Part shown: positions 52,379 through 60,967 of the stretch, piece after piece
How positions within the stretch are numbered: the first letter of the stretch is position 1
Layout of the letters: the number at the start of each line of letters is the position of its first letter
From: an uncultured Clostridia bacterium
GTDB lineage: Bacteria > Bacillota > Clostridia > Oscillospirales > Ruminococcaceae
DNA: 64,000 bases
Direction of reading: 5' to 3'
Assembly (NCBI GenBank): GCA_948473085.1
Contig: CAOKWH010000002.1
Span: forward strand, 1 to 64,000
Program-made: the position numbers and the translations under genes
Notes under the pieces: generated by a model
What the model was told of the DNA's origin: nothing
Databases searched by the model: none
Seen by the model: the letters and a program-made list of their open reading frames with translations, nothing else

Positions 52379-54994
52379 TTATTTCCCCTGTATGATGCGC
52401 TTTAGCTGGATGAGCAGGGTGGGGGCCAGTGCCAGCAGGCAGACCTGACCGAGCTGCCGGGCGGTTAGGGCCGCCACCTGGAACAGCCCGCCCAGGCCGG
52501 GCAGGAATAGGACAGCCCCCAACAGCAGCACGCCGGCGCTAAAGGCGGCCAGGGAATAGGGGTTGCTGCCCAGCCCCAGCCGCAGCAGGCTGGCCTGTCC
52601 CCGGCAGCTGAAGCCGTGCAGCAGCCGGGTCAGGGTCAGGGTGGCAAAGGCCATGGTCATGGCGGTGGCTGTGCCAACGGCAGAACCGGAGTGGAAGGCG
52701 GCCATAACACAGACGGCCATCAGCAGCCCCTGCCAGCCAATGCGCCGCATCAGGGCGGCATCCAGCAGCGGGGCCTTGGGGTTCCGGGGCGGCTGGCTCA
52801 GAAGGCCGGGGTTGGCCGGTTCCATGCCAATGGCAATGGCGGGCAGGCTGTCGGTGAGCAGGTTGATAAACAGCAGGTGCACCGGTGCAAAGGGGGCGGG
52901 CAGCGCCAGCAGCGAAGCCGCCAGCACACAGAGGATACCGGCCAGGTTGCCGGAGAGCAGGAAGCCGATGACCTGGCGGATGTTTTCATACACGCCGCGC
53001 CCGTTTGCCACAGCGGTTACAATGGTGGCGAAATTGTCGTCGGACAGGACCATCGAAGCGGCGTCCTTGCTCACCTCGGTGCCGGTGATGCCCATAGCCA
53101 CGCCAATATCGGCCTGTTTGAGGGCGGGGGCGTCGTTGACCCCGTCCCCGGTCATGGAAACAATGTGCCCCCGGCGCTGCCAGGCGGAAACAATGCGGAT
53201 TTTATGCTCCGGGGAAACCCGGGCGTACACCGAAATACGGGGCAGCAGCTCGTCCAGCTGCCCGTCGTCCATCCCCTCTAATTCGGGGCCGGATACGGCC
53301 AGATCTCCCTCCTCCCAAATGCCAATCTGCCGGGCAATGGCGGCGGCAGTGGCCTTGTGGTCGCCGGTTATCATCACGGTGCGAATCCCCGCCCGCCGGG
53401 CATCGGCCACTGCCTGCACCGACTGTTCCCGGGGCGGGTCCATCATGGCAATGAGGCCAATGAAGATATAGCCCTCCTCGTCCTGGGGGCCGATGGCCCG
53501 GATTTGGTCCAGTTCCCGGTAGGCGAAGGCCAGCACCCGCAGCCCCTGGGCGGAAAGCTGGTGGTTCATTGCCAAAATCCCCTCCCGGCGGGCCTCGGTG
53601 AGCGGCTGCACCCCTGCCGCTGTCAGCAGGCGGTTGGCCCGGGGCAGCAGCACATCCACCGCCCCCTTGGTGAGCAGGGTGGGCACGCCATCCAGGTTGT
53701 GCAGGGTGCTCATCAACTTGCGCTGGGAATCAAAGGCCAGCTCGGCCAGGCGCTGGTGCTGGCTGCGGTAGGCGGTTTCCTCCACGCCAAACTGTTCCCC
53801 CAGCCGTACCAGCGCCACCTCGGTGGGGTCGCCAATGGCGGCGCCGCTCTCCTGGTTGTTGGTGGCGTCGCTGGCCAGCAGGGCTGTTTTCAGCAGCAGG
53901 CGCTGGGCGTCGTTGGCCAGTTCCAAGTCCCCGGCGCTCAGCAGCCGGCCGTCGGCATAGATCTGCTGCACCGTCATGCGGTTTTGGGTGAGGGTGCCGG
54001 TTTTATCCGAACAGATAACCGAAACCGCCCCCAGGCTTTCCACCGCCTTTAAATCCTTGATGATGGCGTTCTGCTCGGCCATTTTCCGGGTGCCGATGGC
54101 CAACACAATGGTAACAATGGAACTGAGCGCCTCCGGGATAGCGGCCACCGCCAGTGCCACGGCAAACATCAGCGCATCCATCACCGGCATGCCGTTGCGG
54201 AAGATGGAGAGCAGGAACACCGCCCCACAGATGGCCAGAATGGCGGCTGCCAGGCGCTGGCTGAACTGGTTGAGATTCTCCTGCAAAGGGGTTTTGCGCT
54301 GCTGGGTGGCGTTCATCAGGGCGGCAATTTTGCCAATCTCGGTTTGCATACCGGTGGCTGTTACCAGTGCCACAGCCCGGCCGTAGGTGACGAGCGAGCC
54401 GGAAAACACCATGTTTTTCCGATCCCCCAGGGCAATATTCTCCCCGGTGAGGGGGTCGGCTGTCTTTTCCACCGCCTCGCTTTCGCCAGTCAGGGAGCTT
54501 TCGTTCACCTTCAGGGAATAGCTCTCCAAAATCCGGGCGTCGGCGGTAACAAGGTCCCCGGCCTCCAGCAGCAGGATATCCCCCGGCACCACCTGGGCGG
54601 AGGGCAGCTGCACCCGGCAGGACTCCCGGAGCAGGGTGGCCTGGGGGGCGGACAGGGTTTTCAGGCTTTCCAGCGATTTTTCGGCGTTCTGGTACTGCAC
54701 TGTGCCCAAAACAGCGTTGAGCAGCAGGACAGCGAAGATGACAATGCTGCTCTCCCCCTGGCCGGACAGCAGCGAGATAGCGGCGGCTGCCAGCAAAATC
54801 CACACCAGCAGATCCTTAAACTGGTCCAGAAAAACCTGTAGGGTGCTCTTTTTCTTCCCCTCGGCCAGCCGGTTTTCCCCATAGCTGCTCAGCCGTTGCC
54901 CGGCCTCCCCGGCAGAGAGGCCGCCGGGGTAGCTCTTGTACCGGGCAAACAGCTCGGCTTGGCTCAATTGGTAGTCGGTGCGGTTATTGTTCAT
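52379..54994 (-). CDS. Cation-transporting P-type ATPase (P2-type, probable Mn2+/Ca2+ exporter)
   Basis: An 871-aa P2-type pump. The actuator motif LTGES, the phosphorylation site ICSDKTGTLTQN, the hinge MTGDGVNDAPALKQADIGVAMG and helix-4/6 ion-site residues (VAAIPEALSSIV; INLLTDSLPAIAIGMEP) are intact. N- and C-terminal cation-ATPase domains are present. By sequence it is a Ca2+-ATPase relative; the manganese riboswitch just upstream (55053-55183) points to Mn2+ export, as for YoaB of Lactococcus. AAAGGAGGAAAACATCC precedes the ATG. Substrate assignment is inference. Confidence 0.93.
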   Translation of the reverse strand: MNNNRTDYQLSQAELFARYKSYPGGLSAGEAGQRLSSYGENRLAEGKKKSTLQVFLDQFKDLLVWILLAAAAISLLSGQGESSIVIFAVLLLNAVLGTVQYQNAEKSLESLKTLSAPQATLLRESCRVQLPSAQVVPGDILLLEAGDLVTADARILESYSLKVNESSLTGESEAVEKTADPLTGENIALGDRKNMVFSGSLVTYGRAVALVTATGMQTEIGKIAALMNATQQRKTPLQENLNQFSQRLAAAILAICGAVFLLSIFRNGMPVMDALMFAVALAVAAIPEALSSIVTIVLAIGTRKMAEQNAIIKDLKAVESLGAVSVICSDKTGTLTQNRMTVQQIYADGRLLSAGDLELANDAQRLLLKTALLASDATNNQESGAAIGDPTEVALVRLGEQFGVEETAYRSQHQRLAELAFDSQRKLMSTLHNLDGVPTLLTKGAVDVLLPRANRLLTAAGVQPLTEARREGILAMNHQLSAQGLRVLAFAYRELDQIRAIGPQDEEGYIFIGLIAMMDPPREQSVQAVADARRAGIRTVMITGDHKATAAAIARQIGIWEEGDLAVSGPELEGMDDGQLDELLPRISVYARVSPEHKIRIVSAWQRRGHIVSMTGDGVNDAPALKQADIGVAMGITGTEVSKDAASMVLSDDNFATIVTAVANGRGVYENIRQVIGFLLSGNLAGILCVLAASLLALPAPFAPVHLLFINLLTDSLPAIAIGMEPANPGLLSQPPRNPKAPLLDAALMRRIGWQGLLMAVCVMAAFHSGSAVGTATAMTMAFATLTLTRLLHGFSCRGQASLLRLGLGSNPYSLAAFSAGVLLLGAVLFLPGLGGLFQVAALTARQLGQVCLLALAPTLLIQLKRIIQGK

Positions 54995-55052
54995 GGATGT
55001 TTTCCTCCTTTATTTGGCTGGGGTGTACGGCAGGCCGGAGAACAAAAGAAAA

Positions 55053-55095
55053 AGACCCTCCGAATACTGCCAGAACGACAGGATTCGAAAAGTCT
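55053..55095 (-). terminator. Riboswitch-controlled terminator upstream of the P-type ATPase
   Basis: On the minus strand AGACTTTTCGAAT (55095-55083) pairs along its length with ATTCGGAGGGTCT (55065-55053), including G-U pairs, with a 17-nt loop, followed by TTTTTCTTTTGTT. The 5' arm is also the 3' strand of riboswitch stem P1, so ligand-stabilised P1 would block the terminator. Confidence 0.82.
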
Positions 55096-55183
55096 TGTTG
55101 CCACAGACGGGTGGCGTGTACTGCCAGCCGGAAAACCGGCGGGATGTTGGCAGCACCGCTTTTAACTACTCCCTTTTCGGATA
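55084..55183 (-). ncRNA. Manganese riboswitch (yybP-ykoY type)
   Basis: On the minus strand CCGAAAAGGGAGTAG begins the aptamer, matching the hallmark GGGGAGUAG of yybP-ykoY. Internal helices follow: CTGCCA/TGGCAG, GCCGG/CCGGC and GCCAC/GTGGC. The 3' end AACAAGACTTTTCG matches the family's AGCAAGACC end. P1 is CGAAAAG with CTTTTCG. The mutually exclusive terminator described separately indicates an ON switch at high Mn2+. The gene controlled is a P-type cation ATPase, a typical target. Recognition is by pattern; no covariance search was done. Confidence 0.82.
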
Positions 55184-55290
55184 TACCATTGTATTCAGCA
55201 TAAAGCCAAAACGGGATATTAGTCAACACTAAGAGCGTACAGTTTACAATTTAGATGGAAATGCCGGGTTTGTTTACAGTTTAGCCATAT

Positions 55291-56217
55291 TTATGCCCCG
55301 GCGGAAAACCGGGCGGCTTCCTCTGCCGTGCAGGGCCGGGCCAGCAGCCAGGCCCGGCCGTCCACCTGGCTGAAAACCCAGCAGCGGCCAAGGGATTCCG
55401 ACACCATGCAGGCGGTGCCATGATCCATGCCATCCGGCCCCTTCAGGCCCAGAAGCCGGCAGCTCTCCCCGGCATATTCCTCCCACCCCAGGTCGTAGAG
55501 GGTGTAGCCCTGCCCCAGTTCCAGGCCCTTCTCCGCCAGCAGGGCGGCAAGCAGCTCCTCGTCATCGGCAAAGCCCTGGGGGAGGTAGCCGTATTTGGCA
55601 TACGCGTTCACTACCTCCCCCTCCAGCAGGAACTGCCATTCGGTTTCGGTTTCCGCCGCCTGTATGGGCAGTGCCTCCGGGAGCGGGTCGGGCAGGGTTA
55701 GGGCATCCTCCTCCACGGCAGTGAAGATGGTGGTTTGCCAGAGCTGCCGGCCGTCATAGGTGTAGACCAGCAGTTTTACCGGGTAGGGGGAGCTCTGCTG
55801 CACAATGGCAATCTCATCCGGCGTCCCATCGGCCAGGCAGGCGAAGAACTGGGAGAGGCGGCTGTGGTTTTCCAGCGCCAGAGCAGCGGGGTAGCCCGGC
55901 AGGCTGGCCAGGTCGGCAGGCAGTTCCAGCAGGGGTAGGGGGCCGCAGTCCGCCGAGCCGCTGCCGTCGTTAAACTGTACCCGGGGCAGCCGGTTCCCCA
56001 GCAGATCGGGGCAGAACTGGCTTTCCCAGCCGGCCCAGCCCTCCCGCAGCCCCTGTGCAATGGCCTGGCACTGCGCCGGGGTGGGGGCAAAGCCAACCTG
56101 GGCAACCTCCCCGGTTCCTGCGGGTTCCGGCCGGGAGCCGGTGGGTTCTTGCTGTAAAGCACAGCCCCCCAGGCAGAGGGTTAGGGCGGCAAGCAGGGCA
56201 AGTAGGCGTTTTTGCAT
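55291..56217 (-). CDS. Lipoprotein of unknown function, 308 aa
   Basis: The signal peptide MQKRLLALLAALTLCLGGC ends in lipobox LGGC (Cys19). The mature part contains VEEDALTLPDPLPEALPIQAAETETEWQFLLEGEVVNAYAKYGYLPQGFADDEELLAALLAEKG and no recognised domain. The ATG at 56217 is chosen because of AAGGAGGCC upstream; the frame opens to 56250 without need. It lies upstream of and in the same direction as the P-type ATPase, separated by the riboswitch leader. Function unknown. Confidence 0.75.
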   Translation of the reverse strand: MQKRLLALLAALTLCLGGCALQQEPTGSRPEPAGTGEVAQVGFAPTPAQCQAIAQGLREGWAGWESQFCPDLLGNRLPRVQFNDGSGSADCGPLPLLELPADLASLPGYPAALALENHSRLSQFFACLADGTPDEIAIVQQSSPYPVKLLVYTYDGRQLWQTTIFTAVEEDALTLPDPLPEALPIQAAETETEWQFLLEGEVVNAYAKYGYLPQGFADDEELLAALLAEKGLELGQGYTLYDLGWEEYAGESCRLLGLKGPDGMDHGTACMVSESLGRCWVFSQVDGRAWLLARPCTAEEAARFSAGA

Positions 56218-56331
56218 GGTAGTGGCCTCCTTTTTTCCATAGTATAGCACAGTGTGGCTTGGGTTTCCAGATAGAGGATAAGCCCCGGCGCAGGCTGAGA
56301 GCCTGGGGCCGGGGCTTATCCTGTGCTATTT

Positions 56332-57489
56332 TTATTGCAGGCGTATCTTTACAATTTCGGTGAACAGCTCGCTGCCAAACAGGATGGCATCGTCGTTAAA
56401 TTCATAGTGGGAATTGTGGTTGGGGTAGGGGGTGCTGCCTTGGCCGGCCCAGTTCCCGATATTGAAGTAGGCTCCCGGCACCTGCCGCTGGAACCAGGCA
56501 AAATCCTCACTGCCGGAACCCATCGGGGCGTTTATATCCACTTTATCGGCGCCGTACAGCTTGGTTGCGGCTTCGGCCACCACCTGCACGCAGGCTTCGT
56601 CGTTCATTACCGGGATGAACACCCTGTCGTAGCGCAGCTCCCAGTCGCAGCCATTCATTTCGCAAACATGCCGCACAATATCGCGCATCCGGCTTTCAAT
56701 TACATCCTGCACCCTGCTATCATAGGTGCGGCAGTCCCCGATAATGGTGACAGTGGAGGGGATGGCGTTGAGCACCCCGTCGGTGCGGATATCGCAGCAG
56801 GAGATGGTGCCGGCGTCCTGCGGGTTCAGGTTGCGGGAGATAACCGTTTGCAGCTGCAGGACAATCTCAGCCGCCGTTACCAGCGGATCCTTGGTCAGGT
56901 GGGGGGCCGACGCATGGCCGCCCCGGCCCTTGATGGTTATCCAAAAATCATCCTCGCTGGACATGAACTTGCCTGGCCGGGTGGAGATGAGGCCAAACGG
57001 CAGTTTGACCGAATTGTGCTGGCCATAAATTTCGGTAATGGGAAAGCGCTGGAAAAAGCCGTCCTCTATCATGGCTTTGGCGCCTACGCCCGGCTCCTCC
57101 CCGGGCTGGAAGATAAAGACTACTGTGCCGTTCCAACTGCTGTCCTCCCGGAGCAGCATGGCGGCCCCAATCAGGGAGGCGGCGTGGCTATCATGCCCAC
57201 AGCCGTGGAATTTGCCGGGTTTTTGGGATTTGTAGGGCAGGTTGGTCTCCTCGGTCATGGGCAGGGCGTCAATATCCGCCCGCAGCCCGATTATCCCGCC
57301 GCCGGTGCCCTGGGTCATGGTGGCGACTACTCCGGTTTTGCCCACCCCGCGGGTTACCTGGCAGCCCAGTTCCTCCATGATACCGGCAATATATTCGCTG
57401 GTTTCGTATTCCTCCAGGGCGGTTTCCGGGTGCATGTGCAGCCAGTGGCGAATTTCTGTAATCCTCTCTTTTATTTCGGCTTTTGTCAT
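56332..57489 (-). CDS. M20D family amidohydrolase / aminoacylase
   Basis: A 385-aa metal-dependent amidohydrolase of the hippuricase/IAA-amino-acid hydrolase group. Motifs: KFHGCGHDSHAASLIGAA (metal Cys/His), FIFQPGEEPGVGAKAMIEDG (Glu-Glu), YGQHNSVKLPFG, KGRGGHASAPH (lid-domain His) and GSEDFAWFQRQVPGAYFNIG. It cleaves N-acyl groups from amino acids or related amides. It starts 15 bp after dpaL stops, so it is likely the second gene of that operon and perhaps acts on related substrates. Confidence 0.92.
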   Translation of the reverse strand: MTKAEIKERITEIRHWLHMHPETALEEYETSEYIAGIMEELGCQVTRGVGKTGVVATMTQGTGGGIIGLRADIDALPMTEETNLPYKSQKPGKFHGCGHDSHAASLIGAAMLLREDSSWNGTVVFIFQPGEEPGVGAKAMIEDGFFQRFPITEIYGQHNSVKLPFGLISTRPGKFMSSEDDFWITIKGRGGHASAPHLTKDPLVTAAEIVLQLQTVISRNLNPQDAGTISCCDIRTDGVLNAIPSTVTIIGDCRTYDSRVQDVIESRMRDIVRHVCEMNGCDWELRYDRVFIPVMNDEACVQVVAEAATKLYGADKVDINAPMGSGSEDFAWFQRQVPGAYFNIGNWAGQGSTPYPNHNSHYEFNDDAILFGSELFTEIVKIRLQ

Positions 57490-57504
57490 AAAAAAACAAC
57501 TCCT

Positions 57505-58644
57505 TTACTCGGGCCGGATAGTAGCGTCCCAGACAATGGATTGATAACGCTGGGTGTCTGTGGCGCCCTCGGTGGAAAAGCAGAGGATTACAGCATCCTC
57601 CTTTAATTCCAGCCGGGCAGCATATTCGGGGCAATGCCGCAGCAGCTCACACAGGGCGCCGAATCCGGCGGCCCCGCTCTCTCCGGAGATGACCCGGCTG
57701 TCGGTGCCGGCAGGGTTGCCCAAAATGCGCATGCCATTGGCAGCCACCCTGTCCTCGATGGAGAGGAAGGCATCTGCCCCATATTGCAGCAGCTGCCAGC
57801 CTACGCCGCAGGGCTCGCCACAGGCCAGCCCCGCCATGATGGTGTCCAAGCTGCCGCCAACAGTATGCAGCTGCCCGTCGTTTGCCAGGGCTGTGCGGTA
57901 GAGGCAGTCGGCCCGGTCCGGTTCCACAACAATAATTTTGGGGGCATCGCCATAGAGGTTCCGGAAATAGGCAGTAAGCGCCCCGGACATGGCCCCCACC
58001 CCGGCCTGCAAAAAGATGTGGGTGGGCCGGGTGCTCCCCAGCTGCTCGGCAGCCTCCTGAGCCATGGTGAGATACCCCTGCATAATCCAGGTGGGAATCT
58101 GCTCGTATCCCGGCCAGGAGGTATCCTGCACCAGGACCCAGCCGTTCTCGTCTGCCTGGGCTTTGGCAAAGCGCACGGTGTCGTCATAGTTCAGCGGGGT
58201 GATGGAGGCCTCTGCCCCCAGCCGCCGGATGTGCTCCAGCCGCTCGGCAGTGCTGCCCGCCGGCATATATACCACGGCCTGACAGCCCAGCCGGGCGGCC
58301 GCCCAGGCAATGCCCCGGCCATGGTTGCCGTCGGTGGCGGTGACAAAGGTGGGCCTGGCGGCGGAGGGATACTCCTCCATATATTTTTTCAGACAATAGC
58401 TTCCCCCCAGCACCTTGAAGGCGTTCTGGCCGAACCGATAGCTTTCGTCCTTTACATAAATTCCCCGCACCCCCAGGTGCTTGGCTGTGCAGTCCAGCCG
58501 GGCCAATGGGGTGGGCTGGTAGCCCTCCAGCCCCTGGTGGAAGCGGCGAACCTGCTCAGCAGCTGCCGGGCAAAAGCATTCCATCCGCTCCGGCCGGCCG
58601 CTGCCCCGATGGGGGTTGAGAACCATGCTCAGGCCATTTTCCAT
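57505..58644 (-). CDS. dpaL: Diaminopropionate ammonia-lyase
   Basis: A 379-aa fold-type II PLP enzyme that converts 2,3-diaminopropionate to pyruvate and ammonia. The PLP lysine lies in RFGQNAFKVLGGSYCL, the substrate loop is FVTATDGNHGRGIAWAAARLGC, and the glycine loop QAGVGAMSGALTAYF is present. AAGGAGGAGATGCCGC precedes the ATG at 58644. It is divergent from a GntR regulator, with a perfect palindrome overlapping its probable promoter. The ygeX/ygeY neighbourhood in E. coli similarly pairs this enzyme with an M20-type hydrolase. Confidence 0.9.
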   Translation of the reverse strand: MENGLSMVLNPHRGSGRPERMECFCPAAAEQVRRFHQGLEGYQPTPLARLDCTAKHLGVRGIYVKDESYRFGQNAFKVLGGSYCLKKYMEEYPSAARPTFVTATDGNHGRGIAWAAARLGCQAVVYMPAGSTAERLEHIRRLGAEASITPLNYDDTVRFAKAQADENGWVLVQDTSWPGYEQIPTWIMQGYLTMAQEAAEQLGSTRPTHIFLQAGVGAMSGALTAYFRNLYGDAPKIIVVEPDRADCLYRTALANDGQLHTVGGSLDTIMAGLACGEPCGVGWQLLQYGADAFLSIEDRVAANGMRILGNPAGTDSRVISGESGAAGFGALCELLRHCPEYAARLELKEDAVILCFSTEGATDTQRYQSIVWDATIRPE

Positions 58645-58666
58645 GCGGCATCTCCTCCTTACTAAT

Positions 58667-58688
58667 AATATATTGTATGCAATATATT
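58667..58688. promoter_or_regulatory. Palindromic operator in the dpaL/GntR divergent region
   Basis: AATATATTG-TATG-CAATATATT, a perfect palindrome with 9-bp arms. Its centre TTGTATGCAA resembles operators of FadR-type GntR regulators. A further half-site CAATATAT lies at 58700-58707. It overlaps the expected -10 region of dpaL on the minus strand. Confidence 0.7.
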
Positions 58689-58717
58689 GCTGATAAACTC
58701 AATATATCACATTTTGG

Positions 58718-58746
58718 TTGCTGTGTAAAGGGGATTGTGCTATAAT
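58718..58746 (+). promoter_or_regulatory. Predicted promoter of the GntR gene
   Basis: TTGCTG and consensus TATAAT with a 17-bp spacer, 36 bp upstream of the start codon at 58782 and 30 bp from the palindrome. Confidence 0.7.
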
Positions 58747-58781
58747 TTTTGCAAAACAACACATTTGGGGAGGGGTTTGCC

Positions 58782-59435
58782 ATGCCGGTACCGGCTGCAC
58801 CGCAAAATGAAACGCGCCTGACAGTAAAGGAGCGGGTTTATCACACCCTGCTGGAATGGATTGTGGATGGAACCTTGGCGCCGGGAGAAAAACTTTCCGA
58901 CATCGAGATCGCCCGGTACTTTTCCGCCAGCCGCACCCCGGTGCGGGAGGCCATGCAGCTGCTGGCCGACCAACGCCTGATTGATGTGGTGCCGGGAAAG
59001 GAGAGCAAGGTTGCCCCCATCGACCTTGAGCAGGCCAAAAGCAACTATTTGCTGATGGGCAATCTCAATGCGGTGGCATTGGATATGTGTGCCCCGAGCC
59101 TGGATACGGCCTTTTTGGACCGGCTGGCAGCCCTGCACCAGCAGATGCAGGAGGCGGTGCAGAAGGGGGAGTATTCCAGGGTGCGGGAGCTGGACCGGGA
59201 GTTTCACTTTGCCTTTTTTGAGCTGGCAGGAAATTATTTTCTTACCTCCTTCTTCCGGACGCTGTACACCCACTGTATCCGCATCGAAAACCTCTACTTC
59301 TCCCAGGAGAACGGTTTTTCCAGGAGTATCCGCCGCCATGATACCATCCTTCGGGCGCTGAGAGCCAACGATTTAGCTACTGCCCGGCAGGAACTGCTCT
59401 GTAACTGGACGGATACTGTAATAGAGTTGGATTAA
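58782..59435 (+). CDS. GntR family (FadR subgroup) transcriptional regulator
   Basis: A 217-aa regulator. The N-terminal winged helix has VKERVYHTLLEWIVDGTLAPGEKLSDIEIARYFSASRTPVREAMQLLADQRLIDV, the GntR signature. The C-terminal all-helical FCD domain contains LDREFHFAFFELAGN and RHDTILRALRANDLATARQ with the metal-site Asp and His. It probably controls the divergent dpaL-M20D operon, sensing a related amino acid. The start at 58782 has GGGGAGGGG; the upstream ATG at 58749 is not supported. Confidence 0.92.
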   Translation: MPVPAAPQNETRLTVKERVYHTLLEWIVDGTLAPGEKLSDIEIARYFSASRTPVREAMQLLADQRLIDVVPGKESKVAPIDLEQAKSNYLLMGNLNAVALDMCAPSLDTAFLDRLAALHQQMQEAVQKGEYSRVRELDREFHFAFFELAGNYFLTSFFRTLYTHCIRIENLYFSQENGFSRSIRRHDTILRALRANDLATARQELLCNWTDTVIELD

Positions 59436-59437
59436 AA

Positions 59438-59456
59438 GCGGGGTTTCCGCCCCGCC
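59438..59456 (+). terminator. Terminator after the GntR gene
   Basis: AGCGGGG and CCCCGCC pair around TTTCCG, followed by a short T run. It lies immediately after the stop codon. Confidence 0.7.
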
Positions 59457-59490
59457 TTTAAAAAGTATAGCAGCTTTTTAAAAAAAACTG

Positions 59491-59519
59491 TTGACGGGGC
59501 GGGAAAACTATGCTATACT
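59491..59519 (+). promoter_or_regulatory. Predicted promoter of tRNA-fMet
   Basis: TTGACG and TATACT with a 17-bp spacer, 19 bp upstream of the tRNA 5' end. Confidence 0.75.
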
Positions 59520-59538
59520 ATCCAAGTAACTTAATTAA

Positions 59539-59614
<76 letters not shown>

Positions 59615-59620
59615 CTAAAA

Positions 59621-59643
59621 ACGGCCTATCCTGGATGGGCTGT
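59621..59643 (+). terminator. Terminator after tRNA-fMet
   Basis: ACGGCCTATCC and GGATGGGCTGT pair, with two G-U pairs, followed by TTTTCTTTTT. Confidence 0.82.
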
Positions 59644-59713
59644 TTTTCTTTTTACCAGTTGAAAAAATACATAGAGCCGAAAAGCGGCTGTTTTTATACA
59701 AGGAGGATGAAAA

Positions 59714-60082
59714 ATGGATGTTCAAAAACCTGCCCCGGCCCCTCAGCCGGGGGATGCCGCCTTTGACCGGCTGGTATATGATATTGTGGCCACTGTGCCG
59801 GCGGGCAAGGTGATAACCTATGGCCAGATTGCCGAACAGCTGGGGGATGTGGCCCTGTCCCAGGAGGTGGGCCATTCCCTGAGCCGCACGCCGCCGGAGC
59901 TGGGGCTGGCCTGCCACCGGGTGGTGAACCGCACCGGCGCCCTGTCGCCTGAGCATGTGTTTGGGGGCAAGGTGCGGCAGCGGGCGCTGTTGGAGGCGGA
60001 GGGGGTCACCTTCCTTTCGGATGGCCGCATTGATATGCTGCGCCACCAGTGGCAGGAAAATGAGCAGCTTTCGCTGCTTTGA
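59714..60082 (+). CDS. MGMT family protein (alkylguanine-DNA alkyltransferase-like)
   Basis: A 122-aa protein consisting only of the DNA-binding/active-site domain: YDIVATVPAGKVITYGQIAEQLGD is the helix-turn-helix start, and GLACHRVVNRTGALSP carries the acceptor Cys. The usual PCHR is ACHR here, and Cys is retained, unlike in ATL proteins, where it is Trp. It may repair O6-alkylguanine directly or flag it for excision. AAGGAGGATGAAAA precedes the ATG. Confidence 0.87.
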   Translation: MDVQKPAPAPQPGDAAFDRLVYDIVATVPAGKVITYGQIAEQLGDVALSQEVGHSLSRTPPELGLACHRVVNRTGALSPEHVFGGKVRQRALLEAEGVTFLSDGRIDMLRHQWQENEQLSLL

Positions 60083-60096
60083 TTGCTCCAAAATAG

Positions 60097-60140
60097 AAAA
60101 ATGGCGATGGGCCCGAAAGATGGGTTCCACCGCCATTTTT
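60097..60140. terminator. Bidirectional hairpin between MGMT gene and the convergent membrane-protein gene
   Basis: AAAAATGGCG and CGCCATTTTT pair with inner GGGCCC/GGGTTCC pairing. T runs lie on both sides. Confidence 0.8.
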
Positions 60141-60511
60141 TATTTTTCCACACAAAATTCCAGGAAAAGCAGCAGGATGCCGCAGATTGCCCAAAGACAG
60201 GGAAGGAGATAGGCGTCCACCCGGGAAACCTGGGCCCAGTTTATCCGGTCTGGGGTCATCTTCTCCCGGTTCATGTTTTGAAAGGAGCAGAAAATATGAC
60301 TCCAGCGGCACAGGTAGCCGATCAGCTGGTAGGCAGAAAAGGCCAGGAAGCCGATGGCTGCCGGCAGATAGCCCACCACCCGGCCAAAAATCAGCAGCAG
60401 GTACAGCAGCAACGGCCACAGGTAGCGGTGGGCATAGGCCAGCAGGATAATAGCTGTATGGGAGGGGGGCCTGTGTCCTTCTCCCCTTTTGGGAAATTGT
60501 TCTCGGTTCAT
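60140..60511 (-). CDS. Small membrane protein of unknown function
   Basis: A 123-aa protein with three hydrophobic helices (about residues 18-36, 42-62 and 100-118) joined by polar loops. The start at 60511 gives MNREQFPKRGEGHRPPSHTAI; ribosome binding is weak, and an upstream start at 60553 is possible. No family is recognised. It converges on the MGMT gene at a shared terminator. Confidence 0.55.
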   Translation of the reverse strand: MNREQFPKRGEGHRPPSHTAIILLAYAHRYLWPLLLYLLLIFGRVVGYLPAAIGFLAFSAYQLIGYLCRWSHIFCSFQNMNREKMTPDRINWAQVSRVDAYLLPCLWAICGILLLFLEFCVEK

Positions 60512-60967
60512 AAAATGTAAAAGTAGTCGGTAGGTGCCCCAAAATTGGCGCAACCCTCATTTTCGGTTGTTATAGGGCAGTTCGTCCGGAAAATTCCGCC
60601 GGTGCCTCCAAAATCTTTTATCCCGCGTTCCGTACAGGCTATCCTCCCTCTTTTGGATGGGAAGGCTCTGGGGAAAGAAGCAATCGTTTCTGTTCCTGTC
60701 AGGGCTGGGATACTGGCCTGTATAAAGCAGCAGGCTTCTATAAAGGCGCAATCCATCTTCTATAAGGCGTTGTATCCTGTCTTCCTCCCTGCTGAATGCA
60801 TGGGGACTGTAAATCGCAGTATTCCAATGGGCTTGTTTCCCCTTTATCCCGTTTGGCGCGGGATTTGCAGCAGCCGGAATAGTGCCGGCAGTTACCTCCA
60901 AAGAGCGGGAAACGAAAGGATGCCGGAAAAGAGGGCAATTTTACAGGAACCCGCCAAAAATAGCGGC
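60512..60967. other. Intergenic region without a recognised gene
   Basis: These 456 bp contain overlapping open frames on both strands, but none has a ribosome site or protein-like composition. A frame on the minus strand (60508-60756) is the longest. It may be a decayed gene or an intergenic repeat found elsewhere in the genome. There is no clear terminator for the ACP gene ending at 60968. Confidence 0.5.

Noticed and set aside
60508..60756. An 82-codon minus-strand frame as a gene
   Set aside because: No ribosome site, mixed composition and no recognisable motif; left as unassigned intergenic sequence.
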